Assembly (NCBI GenBank): GCA_029287335.1
Contig: JARFRI010000048.1
Span: 1 to 7,163 of the forward strand
Reading direction: 5' to 3'
From: Phycisphaera sp.
GTDB lineage: Bacteria > Planctomycetota > Phycisphaerae > Phycisphaerales > Phycisphaeraceae
Length of the DNA: 7,163 nucleotides
Shown here: positions 5,960 through 7,163 of the stretch, in pieces
How the letters are laid out: each line of letters starts with the position of its first letter
Position numbering within the stretch: the stretch's first letter is position 1
Position numbers and translations under genes: made by a program
The notes under the pieces: model-generated
What the model was told of the DNA's origin: nothing
The model's input: only the letters and a program-made list of their open reading frames with translations
Databases searched by the model: none

Positions 5960-6742
5960 ATGCTCACCCTTCCCCTCCGATTTCAATCGCTTGACCGACA
6001 CGATCGCGGCGACGACCTGCCCATCGTTGTCGGCTGCCGTGCGGATTATCAGGCGCTCAAGGCCCACCACTATCGGCCGGGCAACCCGATGACGATGATG
6101 CGGATCCTGACGATCTGCGACGCGACGCCATCGGCGACCGATCGCTACCTGGCTCGACCGGTTACGCCACAACCCATCGCGGTACTGATCGAGTCGTTGC
6201 CTTCGTTGTCGTGTCGGCTGCGCGATGAGGCGCTGGGCGGGCGCTACGGCCACCTTCGGCCTAAGCCGCGGTCGCAACTGCTTAACGAAGAGCTGCGGTG
6301 CATCAGCCGAGTGATTATCGATCCGCGGTGGCGCGGGCTTGGGTTGGCGGTGCGGCTGGTGCGTCATGCCTTGGCGACGGCGACGACGCGCTACACCGAG
6401 GCGCTGGCGGTGATGGGCCGGGTCAGTCCGTTCTTCGAGCGTGCGGGGATGATTGCTTACGAGCGGCCCGCCCTGCCGGCGGTACAACGCGCACTGGATG
6501 CGCTGCGTTTTGCGGGGATCGAGCCGAATAGCCTGGCGATGCCGAGGGCGATTGAGCAGCGCATCAACGCGATGCCGACACCCAAACAGCAACTGCTCAC
6601 CAAGGAGCTGACGCGGTGGTACCGCACCGCTGGCGGGCGAGGTGTGTCCAAGTCGCCGAGCCTGGGACAGGTGCTCGGTGCCGCGCGGCGCGGCCTGCTG
6701 GCCAATCCGATCTATTACCTCAAGGAGAATCCGCATGTCTGA
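5960..6742 (+). CDS. GNAT-family acetyltransferase (COG2401-like acetyltransferase half)
   Basis: A 260-residue protein with a GNAT fold in its middle. Motif A is ISRVIIDPRWRGLGLAVRLV (115-134), with the acetyl-CoA pyrophosphate loop R-x-x-G-x-G as RWRGLG (123-128). A motif-B-like segment follows at SPFFERAGMI (156-165). The N-terminal 110 residues and the C-terminal 90 (ending in PIYYLKENPHV) are outside the GNAT core and may bind the substrate. Together with the upstream ABC ATPase it reproduces the domain set of fused ATPase-acetyltransferase proteins, so the two probably act as one complex. The acceptor substrate is unknown. The ATG at 5960 has no Shine-Dalgarno, but the first 19 nt are nearly identical to the start of the ATPase gene. 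The gene's 3' end overlaps the ParB-like gene by 8 bp. Confidence 0.82.
   Translation: MLTLPLRFQSLDRHDRGDDLPIVVGCRADYQALKAHHYRPGNPMTMMRILTICDATPSATDRYLARPVTPQPIAVLIESLPSLSCRLRDEALGGRYGHLRPKPRSQLLNEELRCISRVIIDPRWRGLGLAVRLVRHALATATTRYTEALAVMGRVSPFFERAGMIAYERPALPAVQRALDALRFAGIEPNSLAMPRAIEQRINAMPTPKQQLLTKELTRWYRTAGGRGVSKSPSLGQVLGAARRGLLANPIYYLKENPHV
6723..6727 (+). promoter_or_regulatory. Ribosome binding site of the ParB-like gene
   Basis: AGGAG lies 7 nt before the ATG at 6735 and inside the last codons of the acetyltransferase gene. It is the best Shine-Dalgarno in the operon and fixes the start of the overlapping gene. Confidence 0.75.
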
Positions 6743-7163
6743 TCATCCCCTGCATGAAAACGCGCAGCTGCCGATCGATCGGCTCGACCCGCACCCGCTC
6801 AACAGCAACGTGATGCCCAAGGCGCTGCTGGGTAAGCTGGCCGAGGAGATCCGGCGCACCGGCCTCTACCCGCCGATCATCGTCCGGCCCGTCGGCGATC
6901 GCTATCAGATCCTCGATGGCCACCACCGTGTCCAGGTGCTTCAACAGCTTGGCCATGATGCGGCGAACGTCGTGAGTTGGCCGGTGGACGACGAGCAGGC
7001 GTTGTTGATGCTCGCGTCGCTAAATCGCTTGCAAGGCGACGATGACCCACGGAAGCGAGCTGCCCTGCTTGCCAAGCTGCGATCCTCGATGCCGATTGGT
7101 GAACTGGCGCAACGCGTGCCCGAGGACAGTGCTCGTTTGAAGAAACTGTTGGCGCTCAATGCT
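6735..7163 (+). CDS. ParB/Srx-fold protein (3' end missing)
   Basis: An open frame of 143 codons without a stop, cut by the right edge. Residues about 11-85 form a ParB-type nucleotide-binding domain: LPIDRLDPHPLNSN (12-25), then KLAEEIRRTGLYPPIIVRP (34-52), then YQILDGHHRVQVLQQLG (57-73). In ParB proteins that last position carries the GERR-like phosphate-binding motif; here it reads GHHR. Residues about 105-143 (IGELAQRVPEDSARLKKLLA) look like the start of a helical or HTH region. The ATG overlaps the preceding stop by 8 bp and has a strong ribosome site, so expression is probably coupled to the acetyltransferase. No parA precedes it, and the context points away from chromosome partition towards phage-type or defence-type ParB proteins. 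Roles as a CTPase, DNA-binding protein or nuclease are all possible. Confidence 0.85.
   Translation, partial: MSDHPLHENAQLPIDRLDPHPLNSNVMPKALLGKLAEEIRRTGLYPPIIVRPVGDRYQILDGHHRVQVLQQLGHDAANVVSWPVDDEQALLMLASLNRLQGDDDPRKRAALLAKLRSSMPIGELAQRVPEDSARLKKLLALNA

Noticed and set aside
5659..6092. Plus-strand frames of 95 and 73 codons across the CACGAAG element
   Set aside because: Their sequence comes from translating the repeat arms (for example FFVSFVPSWF), a well-known artefact of such elements.

Overview
The window looks like chromosomal DNA of a GC-rich bacterium, most likely a member of the Planctomycetota and plausibly class Phycisphaerae. This placement rests on the style of the S24 repressor, the regulator architecture, and two kinds of short intergenic inverted repeat (CACGAAG-rich and GGCTTGA-rich) that I associate with planctomycete and verrucomicrobial genomes. 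It is an inference from recalled patterns, not a database result.

Bases 1-3380 look like ordinary chromosome. The 3' part of an RNase R gene (rnr) runs forward to 2186. A PilZ-REC-HPt signalling protein converges on it from the other strand, and the two stop codons touch with no base between them. Bases 3381-3639 hold no credible gene; they carry a weak promoter and a short bulged hairpin upstream of the signalling gene, plus two further inverted repeats.

Bases 3640-7163 look like an accessory module with a phage-like control region. A HTH-XRE/S24 peptidase repressor (CI/LexA type) is transcribed leftward. Back to back with it, a strong sigma70-type promoter (TTGACA, 17 bp, TTTAAT) fires rightward into a small protein with two sigma-region-4-like HTH segments. 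Two 16-bp inverted repeats of the same form (TTNAA-N6-TTNAA) lie in the divergent region. One covers the -10 box and the other sits just upstream of the -35 box, as expected for operators of the repressor.

Downstream on the same strand come an ABC-type ATPase with no membrane partner in view, a GNAT-family acetyltransferase, and a ParB/Srx-fold gene that runs off the right edge. ATPase plus acetyltransferase matches the domain pair that is fused in the family I recall as COG2401, here split into two genes. The ParB start codon overlaps the acetyltransferase stop, so these two are probably translationally coupled.

The two larger gaps in this operon, before and after the ATPase gene, are each filled by a different hairpin-forming repeat element. 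The working model is a damage-inducible switch (S24 self-cleavage) controlling a sigma-like protein/ABC ATPase/GNAT/ParB cassette, perhaps the left part of a prophage or other integrated element. The function of the cassette is unknown.
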